Source of the DNA: Paraburkholderia acidicola | GTDB lineage: Bacteria; Pseudomonadota; Gammaproteobacteria; Burkholderiales; Burkholderiaceae | DNA: 64,000 nucleotides | Assembly (NCBI RefSeq): GCF_002362315.1 | Contig: NZ_MTZV01000004.1 | Coordinates: 310,001 to 374,000, forward strand | Direction of reading: 5' to 3' | Part shown: positions 1 through 9,633 of the stretch, one piece after another | How the letters are laid out: each line of letters opens with the position of its first letter | Position numbering within the stretch: position 1 is the stretch's first letter | The notes under the pieces: generated by a model | What the model was told of the DNA's origin: nothing | Databases searched by the model: none | Seen by the model: only the letters and a program-made list of their open reading frames with translations | Made by a program: the position numbers and the translations under genes

Positions 1-2
1 AG

Positions 3-590
3 ACTTCGCCGGATTCTGGCAAGGTCTTTCTTGGGCAGACGATCGATCTGACACGGATGAATGAGCCTTCTATTGCACGTGCTGGGATCGGGAGGAAGTT
101 TCAGAAGCCTACCGTCTTTGAGCAGCATCCGGTTTGGGAGAATCTCGAACTGGCTATGAAGACGGATAAGGGGTGGTGGGCTTCTCTGCGGGCGCGGCTT
201 GATCGTTCTGCGCAAGCGTTGATTGAGGAGACGCTTGCTGTGATTCGCCTGGAAAGTGAGGCGCTTCGGTTGGCCGGTGAGTTGTCGCATGGGCAAAAGC
301 AGCGGCTTGAAATTGGCATGTTGTTGATGCAACGCCCTGCCTTGTTGTTGCTTGATGAGCCTGCGGCTGGCATGACTGATGACGAGACTATGGAGTTGGC
401 TTTGCTGTTGAATCGCTTACGCGGGTCTTGTTCGATGATGGTTGTTGAGCATGATATGGAGTTTGTTGCTGCTTTGGCCGGTGATACCGGTAGGGTTACT
501 GTTATGGCTGAAGGGCGGGTTCTTGCCGATGGAACTTTGGATAGCGTCAAGCGTGACGAGACTGTGATTGAGTCTTATCTCGGGAGGTGA
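3..590 (+). CDS. urtD: Urea ABC transporter ATP-binding subunit UrtD, 5'-truncated by window edge
   Basis: One of the two ATPases that energise the UrtABCDE urea importer at the inner membrane. The frame is open from base 3 with no stop, and the codons before the first ATG (base 57) read as normal ABC-ATPase sequence, so the gene begins upstream and the Walker A is outside the window. Visible are the Q-loop region (GRKFQKPTVFE), the ABC signature LSHGQ, Walker B LLLLDEPAAGM and the H-loop VVEHDM. The C-terminal part matches branched-chain/urea ATPases of the LivG/UrtD type. Codon use (many TTG, GCT, GGT) is less GC-biased than in urtE downstream. Assignment as UrtD rather than LivG rests on the following urtE and urease genes. 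Confidence 0.88.
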   Translation, partial: TSPDSGKVFLGQTIDLTRMNEPSIARAGIGRKFQKPTVFEQHPVWENLELAMKTDKGWWASLRARLDRSAQALIEETLAVIRLESEALRLAGELSHGQKQRLEIGMLLMQRPALLLLDEPAAGMTDDETMELALLLNRLRGSCSMMVVEHDMEFVAALAGDTGRVTVMAEGRVLADGTLDSVKRDETVIESYLGR

Positions 591-652
591 TTGGTCTTTT
601 TTTGCCTTGGGTGGCGGCTTGTTGTTTGTTTGTGGCTCGTCGTTGGGGGTTT

Positions 653-960
653 TTGCCTGGGCAGGCGGCTTTTTGTTAGCGCCTCGTGGTTGGTTTGTTT
701 GCCTGGGCAGGCGGCTTTGATTTAGCGCCTCGCGGCGCAAGCGTTGCCCCTGTGCGGGGCGGCACCTTCTTTCTTTGCCGCGGCAAAGAAAGAAGGCAAA
801 GAAAGCCGCTCGAGACGATAGCGGGTCATTTCCGCGTGTAGCCGGAGTGGCCCGCACCTAAGTGTCGCCCTCGCATTGAAACGGTAGTGGTCCGAGACGA
901 GATCATCCCTCGCACTCTCAACGGTAGTGACACAGCAGTCATTCATCCCACTCCACACTT
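653..960. repeat. Composite intergenic repeat region between urtD and urtE
   Basis: Non-coding stretch of nested repeats. Two direct copies of a 32-bp unit beginning GCCTGGGCAGGCGGCTTT lie at 655-686 and 701-732 (46-bp period). They are followed by a small GCCCC-N5-GGGGC hairpin (746-760), a 32-bp perfect palindrome (765-796), and two copies of a CCCTCGCA...ACGGTAGTG unit at 868-889 and 907-929. From memory, very similar text (a palindrome of CTTTCTTTGCCG type flanked by GCGGGGC) recurs between genes across Burkholderia and Paraburkholderia. I see no convincing gene in bases 591-1192. Confidence 0.7.
765..796. repeat. 32-bp perfect palindrome
   Basis: Left half CCTTCTTTCTTTGCCG is followed immediately by its exact reverse complement; the centre is between bases 780 and 781. 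It could form a cruciform or an RNA hairpin and is the core of a Burkholderia-type dispersed intergenic element (family knowledge from memory). Confidence 0.85.
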
Positions 961-1007
961 CGTGTGTCGCGGCTGGGTCGTTCAGTGTCTTTGAGATCCA
1001 TCGCTTG

Positions 1008-1137
1008 TTGTCTGTCGCTGTTGTCTGTCGCTGTTGTCTGTCGCTGTTGTCTGTCGCTGTTGTCTGTCGCTGTTGTCTGTCGCTGTTGTCTGTCGCTGTT
1101 GTCTGTCGCTGTTGTCTGTCGTTGCTGTCTGTCGGTA
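1008..1137. repeat. 13-bp tandem repeat array (about 10 copies)
   Basis: The unit TTGTCTGTCGCTG repeats with period 13. Eight exact copies occupy 1008-1111, and two diverged copies follow at 1112-1124 and 1125-1137. The + strand has essentially no A residues through the array. All six frames are open over it because the period is not a multiple of three, which creates long artificial ORFs. It ends about 55 nt before the urtE start, so copy number could change the urtD-urtE leader length. Confidence 0.95.
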
Positions 1138-1192
1138 TTGCTCCACTCGTCTTTGGTTGGGTGTCTGGTTTTCGCTTGTGTAAAGGACTGTC

Positions 1193-1885
1193 ATGCTTGA
1201 AGTCGAAGGTTTGAATCAATACTACGGTGGGAGCCACATTCTTCGTGATGTGAAGCTCTCCGTTCCCGATGGCAAGCTGACCGTCCTGCTTGGGCGCAAC
1301 GGTGTCGGTAAGACCACGCTGTTGCGCTGTCTCATGGGGGTCGTCAACGCTCGCAGCGGGTCGATCGCCTGGCGCGGTGCGTCGCTTGCCAAGTTGCCGC
1401 CGCATGCGCGTGTGTCGCAAGGGCTCGCCTATGTGCCGCAAGGACGGGACATCTTTCCGCGGCTTACCGTCGAGGAAAATCTGTTGGTCGGAGCCGCTAG
1501 TCGGAAGGCTCCTTCGAGAATTCCCGAGCGTATCTATGAGCTCTTTCCCGTACTCAAGGACATGCGCTCGCGACGCGGCGGTGATCTGTCCGGCGGGCAG
1601 CAGCAACAACTCGCCATTGGGCGCGCGCTGATGAGCGAGCCCCAACTACTGATTCTCGATGAGCCCACCGAAGGTATTCAGCCGTCCATCATCCAGGACA
1701 TCGGGCGCACCCTGCGGCAACTCGTCGAGGAAATGGGGCTCACCGTCCTCCTCGTCGAGCAGTACTACGACTTCGCTAAAGCGATCGCCGATCAATACTG
1801 GGTGATGAGTCGCGGCGAAATCGTCGCGGGCGGCGAAGGGAAAAATATGGACGCCGATGGCGTGCGTGAACTCATCGCGGTCTGA
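1193..1885 (+). CDS. urtE: Urea ABC transporter ATP-binding subunit UrtE
   Basis: Second ATPase of the urea importer, 230 aa, the usual length for the LivF/UrtE class. Walker A GRNGVGKTT is near residue 35, the signature LSGGQQQQLAIGRAL near 135, and Walker B LLILDEPTEGIQPSII near 155; the EGIQPSII stretch is typical of UrtE. The start is the ATG at 1193, preceded by AAAGGA at 1182-1187. In the usual urt order this gene follows urtD directly, but here a 602-nt repeat-filled gap separates them. It is followed by ureD, linking transport to urea hydrolysis. Confidence 0.93.
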   Translation: MLEVEGLNQYYGGSHILRDVKLSVPDGKLTVLLGRNGVGKTTLLRCLMGVVNARSGSIAWRGASLAKLPPHARVSQGLAYVPQGRDIFPRLTVEENLLVGAASRKAPSRIPERIYELFPVLKDMRSRRGGDLSGGQQQQLAIGRALMSEPQLLILDEPTEGIQPSIIQDIGRTLRQLVEEMGLTVLLVEQYYDFAKAIADQYWVMSRGEIVAGGEGKNMDADGVRELIAV

Positions 1886-1910
1886 GTCTCGTCGCGATGC
1901 GGACGCTGCG

Positions 1911-1953
1911 CCGTTGAAGTTGTGCCGTTGATGTTGCGTCGCTGATGTTGCAT
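1911..1953. repeat. Short imperfect tandem repeat downstream of urtE
   Basis: Three imperfect 14-15-bp units related to CCGTTGATGTTGCGT lie in the 189-nt gap between urtE and ureD. No hairpin or promoter is obvious in this gap. Confidence 0.4.
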
Positions 1954-2074
1954 CGTTGGTGCACGTCGCCGCACGCATTCCGATACGACACACTCCTTTC
2001 CCCGGCCAGCCGTCGCCAGCCCACACACGCGTGCTATTCTCGGCGCATCGCTGTATCCCTCCTCCTCGATCCGC

Positions 2075-2956
2075 ATGTCGCTGCACGAACCTCACGCCAC
2101 GCTGCATCCCGCGCACTCCGTCCCGCACGCCGAATGGCGCGCGCGGCTTGAGCTCGGTTTTACGTTGCAGCAGGCACGCACGGCACTGACACATCGGTTG
2201 CATCGCGGTCCGTTGCGCGTGCAACGGCCGCTCTATCCCGAAGGCGATTCGGTTTGTCATGCGGTGATCGTTCATCCGCCAGGCGGGGTGGCCGGCGGCG
2301 ATCGGCTCGACATCGATATCGTACTAGCCGCCGGTACCCACGCCGTGCTCGCGACACCCGGCGCGACCAAGTGGTACAAGTCGAACGGACGCGTCGCGCA
2401 GCAGCACATCGATATCCGCGTCGGCGCCGGCGCGAAACTGGACTGGCTGCCGCAGAACAACATCGTGTTCGAACACGCTCACGCGGAACTCGGCTTCACG
2501 CTCACGCTCTCCGAGAACGCCACCGCGATCGGTTGGGATGCGATGCAACTCGGTAGACAGGCCGCGGGCGAGCACTGGTCCGCAGGCACGCTGCGCAGCG
2601 ATGCACGCATCGTCGGCCCCAATGGCGAGACGCTCTGGTTAGAACGCGCGCGTGTCACCGCTGCCGATACGCTGCGCACTGCGCCTCAGGGCCTGGATGG
2701 TTTTACCGCGTACGGCACGCTGTGGGCAATTGGCCCCGCCTGCGATGATGCGCTCGCCGAATCGCTCACCGCCACGCTACCCTTCGACGATACGATTCGC
2801 GCGGCCGCAACCTGCGTATGCCCGAACGTATTGCTGGTGCGTGCGGCCGCGCGATCGATGGAGCCGCTTCAGCAAGCGCTCACACAATGCTGGCTGCAGC
2901 TACGGCCTATCGTGCATGGCGTCGAAGCCGTGCCGCTGAGGCTGTGGTCGACGTGA
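2075..2956 (+). CDS. ureD: Urease accessory protein UreD
   Basis: UreD is the chaperone scaffold that binds apo-urease and, with UreF and UreG, delivers nickel to the active site. The 293-aa product has the family core [10 protein letters not shown] near residue 67 and the conserved [10 protein letters not shown] stretch near 93. Length is normal for beta-proteobacterial UreD. The ATG at 2075 gives a short leader before the conserved WRARLELGF. It opens the urease gene block; the next gene on the strand is not ureA but a binding protein, after a 300-nt gap. Confidence 0.95.
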   Translation: MSLHEPHATLHPAHSVPHAEWRARLELGFTLQQARTALTHRLHRGPLRVQRPLYPEGDSVCHAVIVHPPGGVAGGDRLDIDIVLAAGTHAVLATPGATKWYKSNGRVAQQHIDIRVGAGAKLDWLPQNNIVFEHAHAELGFTLTLSENATAIGWDAMQLGRQAAGEHWSAGTLRSDARIVGPNGETLWLERARVTAADTLRTAPQGLDGFTAYGTLWAIGPACDDALAESLTATLPFDDTIRAAATCVCPNVLLVRAAARSMEPLQQALTQCWLQLRPIVHGVEAVPLRLWST

Positions 2957-3256
2957 TCGGGTCTTCCAGACCGCCCGACCCGTTTGAAGCAACCCTTAAC
3001 GTAATCCGCCAACACCCCCTCGACCCGATCCGCGAAAGGTAGCCCGGGCCATCGTCGGACCAAGCCCTCAAAACGCACCGTCGCAGTGCATTCCACACCG
3101 TCATCACGCATCCGAACGGTGCACGTCACTCGCAGCGCCCCACCCGACAACGCTGAGCCACGACGCCTTTCGCTTGGCATACGCCTTGCTCGTTACAGCC
3201 CCACGCATCTGCCGCATCCGACGGCAGGCGATCCGCCCGCTGGAGACCTCCCGTCG
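2957..3256. other. 300-nt gap between ureD and the binding-protein gene
   Basis: The reading frame of the following gene remains open upstream to 3086, but the residues there do not look like a secreted protein and the real start has a signal peptide at 3257. A weak GGGTC/GACCC inverted pair lies near 2960-2985. I see no gene or clear promoter. Confidence 0.4.
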
Positions 3257-4084
3257 ATGAACCTGAATCAACCGCCCAACCGCCGGACACACCATACTCG
3301 CCGCGCCTCGCTTGCTTCACTACTGCTCGCTCCGCTCTTCGCGCTCACCACATTCGTCACGCCCACCGCCCACGCCGATGCCCTCGACTCGATCACGAAG
3401 GCCGGCGTGCTGAAAGTCGCCGTGCCCGAAGACTATCCGCCGTTCGGCGCAGTCGGTCCCGATCTCAAACCGCAGGGCTACGACATCGATACGGCCGCGT
3501 TGCTCGCGAAATCGCTGAACGTGAAGCTCGAACTCGTGCCGGTGAACAGCGCGAACCGCATTCCGTATCTGCAGACCAACAAGGTCGATCTCGTCATCTC
3601 GTCGCTCGGCAAAACGCCTGAGCGCGAGAAGGTCATCGATTTCTCGACCGCCTATGCGCCGTACTACCAGGGCGTGTTCGGTCCCGCCGACGTCAAGGTT
3701 GCGAGCCCCGCCGATCTGACCGGCAAGACCGTCGGCGCGACTCGTGGCGCGCTCGAAGAAATCGCCCTGACGCAATTGGCGCCGAACGCGACGATCAAGC
3801 GCTTCGAAGACAACAACGCGACGATTGCCGCGTTCCTGTCCGGTCAGGTTCAACTGATCGCCGCAGGCAACATCGTCGCAGCCGCGATCCTCGCGAAGAA
3901 TCCACCGCGTCGCCCCGAGCCCAAGTTCGTGATCAAGAATTCGCCGTGCTTCGTCGGTCTGAACAAGAACGAGCCGCGTCTGCTGCAGAAAGTCGATGCG
4001 GCCATCGCGCAGGCGAAGCAGGACGGCACGCTGAACACGATGTCGAAGAAGTGGTTCGGCGCCGCGTTGCCCACCGGCCTGTAA
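3257..4084 (+). CDS. Amino-acid-type ABC transporter periplasmic binding protein (SBP_bac_3), inside the urease operon
   Basis: Extracytoplasmic solute receptor of the polar amino acid family, 275 aa. A signal peptide covers roughly residues 1-41 (twin Arg, hydrophobic stretch, AHA cleavage region). The mature part begins with the family hallmark [19 protein letters not shown], followed by [14 protein letters not shown] and a hinge containing [12 protein letters not shown] chose ATG 3257 because GGAG lies just upstream and the signal peptide starts there; an in-frame extension to 3086 lacks support. No permease or ATPase for this receptor is adjacent. Its place between ureD and ureA suggests a nitrogen-related ligand, but that is inference. 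Confidence 0.85.
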   Translation: MNLNQPPNRRTHHTRRASLASLLLAPLFALTTFVTPTAHADALDSITKAGVLKVAVPEDYPPFGAVGPDLKPQGYDIDTAALLAKSLNVKLELVPVNSANRIPYLQTNKVDLVISSLGKTPEREKVIDFSTAYAPYYQGVFGPADVKVASPADLTGKTVGATRGALEEIALTQLAPNATIKRFEDNNATIAAFLSGQVQLIAAGNIVAAAILAKNPPRRPEPKFVIKNSPCFVGLNKNEPRLLQKVDAAIAQAKQDGTLNTMSKKWFGAALPTGL

Positions 4085-4158
4085 GCGTCCCGTTAAACGA
4101 GCTTGCTATCTTGAGTACGCCCTCCATTCCCCGCGCAGATTGCGACTGACCCGACCCG

Positions 4159-4461
4159 ATGAAGCTAACCCCTCGCGAAAAAGACAAACTGCTGATCTTC
4201 ACCGCCGCCCTGCTCGCCGAGCGGCGCCGCGCGCGCGGCCTGAAGCTCAATTACCCGGAAGCCATCGCGTTCATTTCGGCGGCGCTGATGGAAGCCGCGC
4301 GCGACGGCAAAACGGTCGCCGAGGTGATGCACTACGGCACCACGCTGCTCACGCGCGACGACGTCATGGACGGCATCCCCGAGATGATTCCCGATATCCA
4401 GGTCGAAGCCACGTTCCCCGACGGCACAAAGCTCGTCACCGTTCATCATCCGATTCCGTAA
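4159..4461 (+). CDS. ureA: Urease gamma subunit
   Basis: 100-aa structural subunit of urease (UreABC trimer of trimers), in the cytoplasm. It shows the typical [23 protein letters not shown] start, [22 protein letters not shown] and the [15 protein letters not shown](H)PI end. Length is standard. Its stop codon overlaps the ureB ribosome-binding site, indicating translational coupling. Confidence 0.97.
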   Translation: MKLTPREKDKLLIFTAALLAERRRARGLKLNYPEAIAFISAALMEAARDGKTVAEVMHYGTTLLTRDDVMDGIPEMIPDIQVEATFPDGTKLVTVHHPIP

Positions 4462-4472
4462 AGGAGCGCCCC

Positions 4473-4778
4473 ATGATTCCCGGCGAACTGCTCATCGACG
4501 ATGGCGAACACGAACTGAACGTTGGCCGCGCAACCATCACGGTAACGGTATCGAACACCGGCGACCGGCCCGTTCAGGTCGGCTCGCACTATCACTTCTA
4601 CGAGGTCAACCCGGCGCTTGCATTCGATCGCGAGGCCGCACGTGGCTTCCGGCTGAATATCGCGGCCGGCACCGCCGTGCGCTTCGAGCCAGGCCAGTCG
4701 CGCACCGTCGAACTCGTTGCGCTCGCCGGCGAGCGCGTCGTCTACGGTTTCAACGGCAAGGTGATGGGCAAGCTGTGA
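4473..4778 (+). CDS. ureB: Urease beta subunit
   Basis: 101-aa structural subunit beginning [19 protein letters not shown], with the conserved [19 protein letters not shown] segment and the [13 protein letters not shown] end. The frame is open back to 4140, but the true start is the ATG at 4473, preceded by a near-perfect AAGGAG at 4461-4466 that overlaps the ureA stop. Separate ureA and ureB genes are normal in proteobacteria (they are fused in Helicobacter). Confidence 0.97.
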   Translation: MIPGELLIDDGEHELNVGRATITVTVSNTGDRPVQVGSHYHFYEVNPALAFDREAARGFRLNIAAGTAVRFEPGQSRTVELVALAGERVVYGFNGKVMGKL

Positions 4779-4849
4779 GGCGGTAACACCCCGCTCGCCC
4801 CGCTCGCTCCACGTCGTCGAATCTTCATGCTTTTCTCCGGACTCACACC

Positions 4850-6556
4850 ATGACATTACGCATCGGCCGCCGCGCATACGCGGAAATGTTCGGCCCCACA
4901 ACGGGCGACCGCGTCCGCCTCGCCGACACCGAGCTACTGATCGAAATCGAGCGCGACTATACGATCTACGGCGAGGAAGTGAAATTCGGCGGCGGCAAGG
5001 TCATTCGCGACGGCATGGGTCAGTCGCAACGCGTTGCCGCGGACGTCGTCGATACCGTCATCACGAATGCGGTGATACTCGATCACTGGGGCATCGTGAA
5101 GGCGGATATCGGTATCAAGGGCGGTCGGGTGGTCGGGATCGGCAAGGCGGGTAACCCGGACATCCAGCCCGGTGTGACGATTGCGATTGGCGCGGCTACC
5201 GAGGTCATTGCTGGCGAAGGGAAGATCGTCACCGCGGGCGGCATCGATACGCACATCCACTTCATCAGCCCGCAGCAGATCGATGAAGCGCTCGCGAGCG
5301 GTGTGACGACGATGATCGGTGGCGGTACCGGGCCGGCTACCGGCACCAACGCAACGACCTGCACGCCTGGGCCCTGGCATCTCGAACGCATGCTGCAGGC
5401 CGCCGACGGTTATCCGATGAATCTCGGCTTTCTCGGCAAAGGCAACGTGAGCCTGCCCGAGCCCGCCGAAGAACAGATCGCCGCCGGCGCGATCGGCCTG
5501 AAACTGCACGAGGACTGGGGCACGACGCCGGCTGCGATCGACAATTGCCTGTCGGTTGCCGAAGCCACCGATACGCAAGTCGCCATCCACACCGACACGC
5601 TCAACGAAGCGGGCTTCGTCGAGGCCACCGTTGCCGCGTTCAAGGGTCGCACGATCCACACGTATCACACGGAGGGCGCGGGCGGCGGTCACGCACCGGA
5701 CATCATCAAGGTGTGCGGCGAACCTAACGTGCTGCCGTCGTCGACGAATCCGACACGTCCGTACACGGTCAATACGCTCGACGAACATCTCGACATGTTG
5801 ATGGTTTGCCATCACCTCGATCCATCGATTGCGGAGGACATCGCGTTCGCCGAATCGCGCATCCGCCGCGAGACGATCGCCGCCGAGGACATCCTGCACG
5901 ATCTCGGCGCGCTATCGATGCTGTCGTCGGATTCGCAGGCGATGGGCCGTGTCGGCGAGGTGATCATCCGCACGTGGCAGACCGCGCACAAGATGAAGGT
6001 GCAACGCGGTGCGCTGCCCGAAGACACTCCGCGCAACGACAACTTCCGCGCAAAACGCTACGTCGCGAAGTACACGATCAACCCGGCGATCACACACGGC
6101 ATCGCGCACGAAGTCGGTTCGATCGAACCGGGCAAGTGGGCCGACCTAGTCTTCTGGGAACCGGCGTTCTTCGGCATCAAACCGGCGTTGATACTCAAAG
6201 GCGGGATGATCGCGCTTGCGCAGATGGGCGACCCGAATGCATCGATTCCGACGCCGCAACCGGTCCACTACCGCGAGATGTTCGCGACGCGCGGCGGTGC
6301 GCTCGCGCGCACGTCGCTAACTTTCGTGTCGCAAATGGCCGCCGCCGCGGACATCGCGGGCCGCTACGGGCTCGCGAAGCGGATCGTGCCGGTGCGCAAC
6401 TGTCGTTCGGTGACAAAGGCGCATATGATCCACAATGCGTGGCAGCCGTCGATCAGCGTCGATCCGGAAACCTACCAGGTGATTGCGGACGGCCAGTTGC
6501 TGACCTGCGAACCCGCTACCGTGCTGCCGATGGCACAACGCTATTTCCTCTTCTGA
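4850..6556 (+). CDS. ureC: Urease alpha (catalytic) subunit
   Basis: 568-aa nickel enzyme that hydrolyses urea to ammonia and carbamate. Visible active-site elements are [10 protein letters not shown] (two Ni-ligand His), GLKLHEDWG (the Lys that is carbamylated to bridge the two nickels), [14 protein letters not shown] (Ni-ligand and substrate His), MVCHHLDPS (the flexible-flap catalytic His) and [11 protein letters not shown] (Ni-ligand Asp). All key residues are present and length is canonical, so the subunit should be active. It lies 71 nt after ureB and 1 nt before ureE. Confidence 0.98.
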   Translation: MTLRIGRRAYAEMFGPTTGDRVRLADTELLIEIERDYTIYGEEVKFGGGKVIRDGMGQSQRVAADVVDTVITNAVILDHWGIVKADIGIKGGRVVGIGKAGNPDIQPGVTIAIGAATEVIAGEGKIVTAGGIDTHIHFISPQQIDEALASGVTTMIGGGTGPATGTNATTCTPGPWHLERMLQAADGYPMNLGFLGKGNVSLPEPAEEQIAAGAIGLKLHEDWGTTPAAIDNCLSVAEATDTQVAIHTDTLNEAGFVEATVAAFKGRTIHTYHTEGAGGGHAPDIIKVCGEPNVLPSSTNPTRPYTVNTLDEHLDMLMVCHHLDPSIAEDIAFAESRIRRETIAAEDILHDLGALSMLSSDSQAMGRVGEVIIRTWQTAHKMKVQRGALPEDTPRNDNFRAKRYVAKYTINPAITHGIAHEVGSIEPGKWADLVFWEPAFFGIKPALILKGGMIALAQMGDPNASIPTPQPVHYREMFATRGGALARTSLTFVSQMAAAADIAGRYGLAKRIVPVRNCRSVTKAHMIHNAWQPSISVDPETYQVIADGQLLTCEPATVLPMAQRYFLF

Positions 6557-6557
6557 T

Positions 6558-7223
6558 ATGAGAACGCTCGATAAACGCATCGATCCGCACGTCAAGCTCG
6601 CCGCTGTGCTCGTGCAGCGCGCGCCGACGCTGACGCTCGCCTACGACGAACGCTGCAAGAGCCGGCTGGCCGCTACGCTGGATAACGGCGACGAGGCAGC
6701 GGTGCTGCTGCCACGTGGGACGATTTTGTGCGACGGCGATGTGCTGGTTGCTCAGGACGGCGGCCTTGTACGTGTCATCGCCGCGCCGCAGGCGGTGCTG
6801 CGCGTCACCGCTACTGACCGTATTACGCTGACGCGCGCCGCCTATCACCTCGGCAACCGCCACACGCCGGTCGAAGTCGCCCTCGATGCACTGACGCTCG
6901 AAGCCGACCCGGTACTCGAAGACATGCTGCGGCGGCTCGGCGCACAGGTCGAGCATGCGACGCTGCCGTTCCAGCCGGAAGCTGGCGCGTATGGCGGCGG
7001 TCATCGGCATGGTCACGACGAGAGCTTCGCCGAAGATTACGCACTTGCGCAGCAGGTGTACGGCGAGCATCACGGTCATGCGCATGATCATGACCACGCG
7101 CATGATCATCCACACGATCACGCCGCCGCGGACGACCACGATCACGACCATTGCCACGATCACGCGCATGGCGACGGCCCCGGTCATAGCCACGGCCACC
7201 ACTCGCACCATGCGCATCGCTGA
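6558..7223 (+). CDS. ureE: Urease accessory nickel metallochaperone UreE with long His-rich tail
   Basis: Binds Ni(II) and passes it to UreG. The N-terminal ~145 residues form the UreE peptide-binding and metal-binding domains ([33 protein letters not shown]). The last ~75 residues are a low-complexity tail of HDH, HGH and AHDH repeats with about 26 His and one Cys. At 221 aa it is well above the roughly 150-160 aa of short UreE proteins because of this tail, which suggests nickel storage as well as delivery. It follows the ureC stop directly, and its last 14 nt overlap ureF. Confidence 0.95.
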   Translation: MRTLDKRIDPHVKLAAVLVQRAPTLTLAYDERCKSRLAATLDNGDEAAVLLPRGTILCDGDVLVAQDGGLVRVIAAPQAVLRVTATDRITLTRAAYHLGNRHTPVEVALDALTLEADPVLEDMLRRLGAQVEHATLPFQPEAGAYGGGHRHGHDESFAEDYALAQQVYGEHHGHAHDHDHAHDHPHDHAAADDHDHDHCHDHAHGDGPGHSHGHHSHHAHR

Positions 7224-7890
7224 ACTCACTGCGCTGCTGCATCTCGCGTCGCCCGCGCTGCCGATCGGCGCGTTCAGTTATTCGCAGGGACTCGAAGCAG
7301 CGATCGAGGCACAACACGTAGTCGATGCCGACACCGCACGCGACTGGATCGCGAGCGGGCTACGCGACGTGCTCGCGCGCGGTGAATTGCCGTTCCTCGC
7401 GCATCAGATGGAACGCTGGCGCACGCATGACGAAGCCGGACTCGCTGTCGCCAACAGCGACTTCCTTGCGAGCCGCGAATCGGCGGAACTGCGTCGCGAG
7501 ACCGAACAGATGGGCTGGTCGCTGCGGCAGCTCTGCACATCGCTCGAATGGGGCGACGCTGCGCGCCGTGCGGCGCTCGATCGGTTGATACCGATCGCAC
7601 AGCCCACCGCGTTTGCGTTCGCGGCATTCACGCAGAACGCCGCGCCCGATGCAACGCTCGCCGCTTATGCGTTTAGCTGGGTCGAGAATCAGGCGGCCGC
7701 CGCGCTGAAGGCCGTGCCGCTCGGCCAGGTCGCCGGGCAGCGGATCATCGTCGCGCTGCGCGAGGCGATCGACGACGCCGTCGCACGCGCACTCGCCACC
7801 GCTCCCGACGACATCAATACGTTCGCGCCACAACTCGGTATCCTCTCGGCGCGCCACGAGTCGCAGTATTCGCGGCTCTTCCGCTCTTAA
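7210..7890 (+). CDS. ureF: Urease accessory protein UreF
   Basis: 226-aa all-helical protein that, with UreD and UreG, gates nickel insertion. It has the conserved [21 protein letters not shown] motif at the N-terminus and [22 protein letters not shown] toward the middle. The frame is open upstream to 6955 in the His-tail region of ureE, but ATG 7210 is the family start. The 14-nt overlap with ureE indicates coupled translation. Confidence 0.95.
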   Translation: MRIAELTALLHLASPALPIGAFSYSQGLEAAIEAQHVVDADTARDWIASGLRDVLARGELPFLAHQMERWRTHDEAGLAVANSDFLASRESAELRRETEQMGWSLRQLCTSLEWGDAARRAALDRLIPIAQPTAFAFAAFTQNAAPDATLAAYAFSWVENQAAAALKAVPLGQVAGQRIIVALREAIDDAVARALATAPDDINTFAPQLGILSARHESQYSRLFRS

Positions 7891-7910
7891 GCATTGCAGG
7901 TTCATCGAAT

Positions 7911-8582
7911 ATGAATACGCCTCAGGCAACTCACACGTCTCACACTCCTCACGCCACCCGCCGCACGAAGAAACTACCGCCGCTACGCGTCGGCGTCGGC
8001 GGTCCAGTTGGCTCCGGGAAAACCACTCTGCTGGAAATGCTGTGCAAGGCCATGCGCGAGCGCTACGACCTCGTCGCAATCACCAACGACATCTACACGA
8101 AGGAAGACCAGCGCCTGCTGACGGTAGCCGGCGCGCTGCCCGCCGAGCGGATCATGGGCGTCGAGACAGGCGGTTGCCCGCACACGGCGATCCGCGAAGA
8201 CGCATCGATCAATCTCGAAGCCGTCGACCGCATGCTCACGCGTTTCCCCGATGCGGACATCGTGTTTATCGAATCGGGTGGCGACAATCTCGCGGCGACC
8301 TTCAGCCCGGAACTGTCCGATCTGACAATCTATGTGATCGACGTCGCGGGCGGCGAGAAGATTCCGCGCAAGGGCGGACCGGGCATCACGAAGTCGGACC
8401 TGCTCGTGATCAACAAGACCGATCTCGCACCGATGGTCGGCGCGAATCTCGACATCATGGCGTCGGATGCGAAGAAGATGCGCGGCGAGCGGCCGTTCGT
8501 GATGAGCAATCTGAAGTCGCTCGACGGGCTCGCTCAGGTGGTCGCGTTCATCGAGAAGAAGGGGTTGCTCAGTTCGCAATGA
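7911..8582 (+). CDS. ureG: Urease accessory GTPase UreG
   Basis: SIMIBI-class GTPase that powers nickel delivery to urease. The 223-aa product has P-loop [10 protein letters not shown] near residue 31, the metal-binding CPH in [13 protein letters not shown], the [15 protein letters not shown] segment and the NKTDLAP base-recognition motif. An N-terminal extension of about 20 residues carries a few His. It is the last gene of the plus-strand urease block; a LysR gene converges on it 27 nt downstream. Confidence 0.97.
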   Translation: MNTPQATHTSHTPHATRRTKKLPPLRVGVGGPVGSGKTTLLEMLCKAMRERYDLVAITNDIYTKEDQRLLTVAGALPAERIMGVETGGCPHTAIREDASINLEAVDRMLTRFPDADIVFIESGGDNLAATFSPELSDLTIYVIDVAGGEKIPRKGGPGITKSDLLVINKTDLAPMVGANLDIMASDAKKMRGERPFVMSNLKSLDGLAQVVAFIEKKGLLSSQ

Positions 8583-8609
8583 GTGCACGCGAGGATGAAC
8601 CTCCGGGCC

Positions 8610-9512
8610 TTACATGGGTTGCCGTAAGGTCTCGCGAAGTTCGGCCTTGATCCATTCCCGGAATGCCTGCAGCGCAGACCAATCTTCAAGGTTGGCCGGA
8701 TAGACCATGCTGTGCGGCAAAGCGAGTTCGTGCGTAATCGAAACAGACGATATCTTCACCAGCCGACCCGCATCGAGTGCATCGCTGACATAGAGCACTC
8801 GGGCGAGTGCGAGCCCCAAGCCCTGTTCGGCGGCCTGCAACATCAGTCCAATGTCGTTGAATGCCATGACCGGCTCCGGCTGCGCAATCAGTCCCGCGGC
8901 CGAGAACCAGCACCGCCATAACTCACGATCACCGAGCAAGGCAGCTTGCGTGAGCGCATCCGCGGGCTGTCGCGCCAGAAGAGCGGCTGTTTCCGGCGAG
9001 GCAACGACTACCAGCTTCGTGGGTTCGTCATACAACGGCTCGCCGGTCAAACCGGGCCACGGCCCGGCAGCGTTGCGGATACCCGCATGAAAGCCTTCCC
9101 GCGCGATATCGACTGCACGCTGGCTGGCATCGATATCAAGCGTAATGCGCGGATATCGGCTACGCCAACGCTCGATGCGCGGCAAAAACCAGCGATTGGC
9201 AAAAGTGGGCGACATCGCAATCCGCAAATGCGTCTCAGCTGCGGACGATGCCCTGGTCGCGTCCGCGATCCCCTCGTGAATGATGTCCAGCGCGGGCACG
9301 ACCTTTTTCAGCAGTGCCTCGCCCGCCGGGTTCAACACCAGGCGGCGCGCATGTCGATCGAATAACTGAAACCCAAGCCGGGCCTCCAGCGTAGCGATCT
9401 GCTGGCTCAAGGCACTGTGCGTCAGGTGCAGCCTTTCGGCCGCGGCTCGCACGTTTTGTAGCTCGGCCACGGCGACGAAAGCTGGCAGGAGATTGAGGGG
9501 CATCCGCGTCAT
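8610..9512 (-). CDS. LysR-type transcriptional regulator (GcvA-like)
   Basis: 300-aa LTTR. The N-terminal winged helix-turn-helix (LLPAFVAVAELQNVRAAAERLHLTHSALSQQI) is followed by an LysR substrate-binding domain with ATP-like segments such as HLRIAMSPTFANRW. The frame extends to 9560, but MTRMPLNLLPAF at 9512 matches the usual start of this subfamily; no clear ribosome-binding site supports either choice. It is divergent from the VOC gene at 9634 with 121 nt between, the usual arrangement for an LTTR controlling its neighbour (inference). Confidence 0.88.
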   Translation of the reverse strand: MTRMPLNLLPAFVAVAELQNVRAAAERLHLTHSALSQQIATLEARLGFQLFDRHARRLVLNPAGEALLKKVVPALDIIHEGIADATRASSAAETHLRIAMSPTFANRWFLPRIERWRSRYPRITLDIDASQRAVDIAREGFHAGIRNAAGPWPGLTGEPLYDEPTKLVVVASPETAALLARQPADALTQAALLGDRELWRCWFSAAGLIAQPEPVMAFNDIGLMLQAAEQGLGLALARVLYVSDALDAGRLVKISSVSITHELALPHSMVYPANLEDWSALQAFREWIKAELRETLRQPM

Positions 9513-9633
9513 GGCTGGTAAGTATACGTGACCACCAGGGCCTGAATCGATTGATTTCATCGCTTGCGACTACCGGTTACGCTCGACGCATAGATGATCG
9601 TTCAACATTCAGTTGCACTCATGGAGCAGAGGT

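Noticed and set aside
1008..1137. CRISPR-like array
   Set aside because: Units are contiguous 13-mers without spacers, and no cas genes are present.
927..1214. Plus-strand open frame full of CLSLLSVAVV-type repeats
   Set aside because: All six frames are open here only because of the 13-bp tandem repeat; composition is unlike a real protein and there is no ribosome-binding site.
4934..5899. 321-codon minus-strand frame opposite ureC
   Set aside because: It is a shadow of the urease alpha subunit, whose motifs are complete.
8607..8631. CCTTAC/GTAAGG dyad between ureG and the LysR gene as a terminator
   Set aside because: The stem is only 6 bp without a T-tract and overlaps the LysR coding end.
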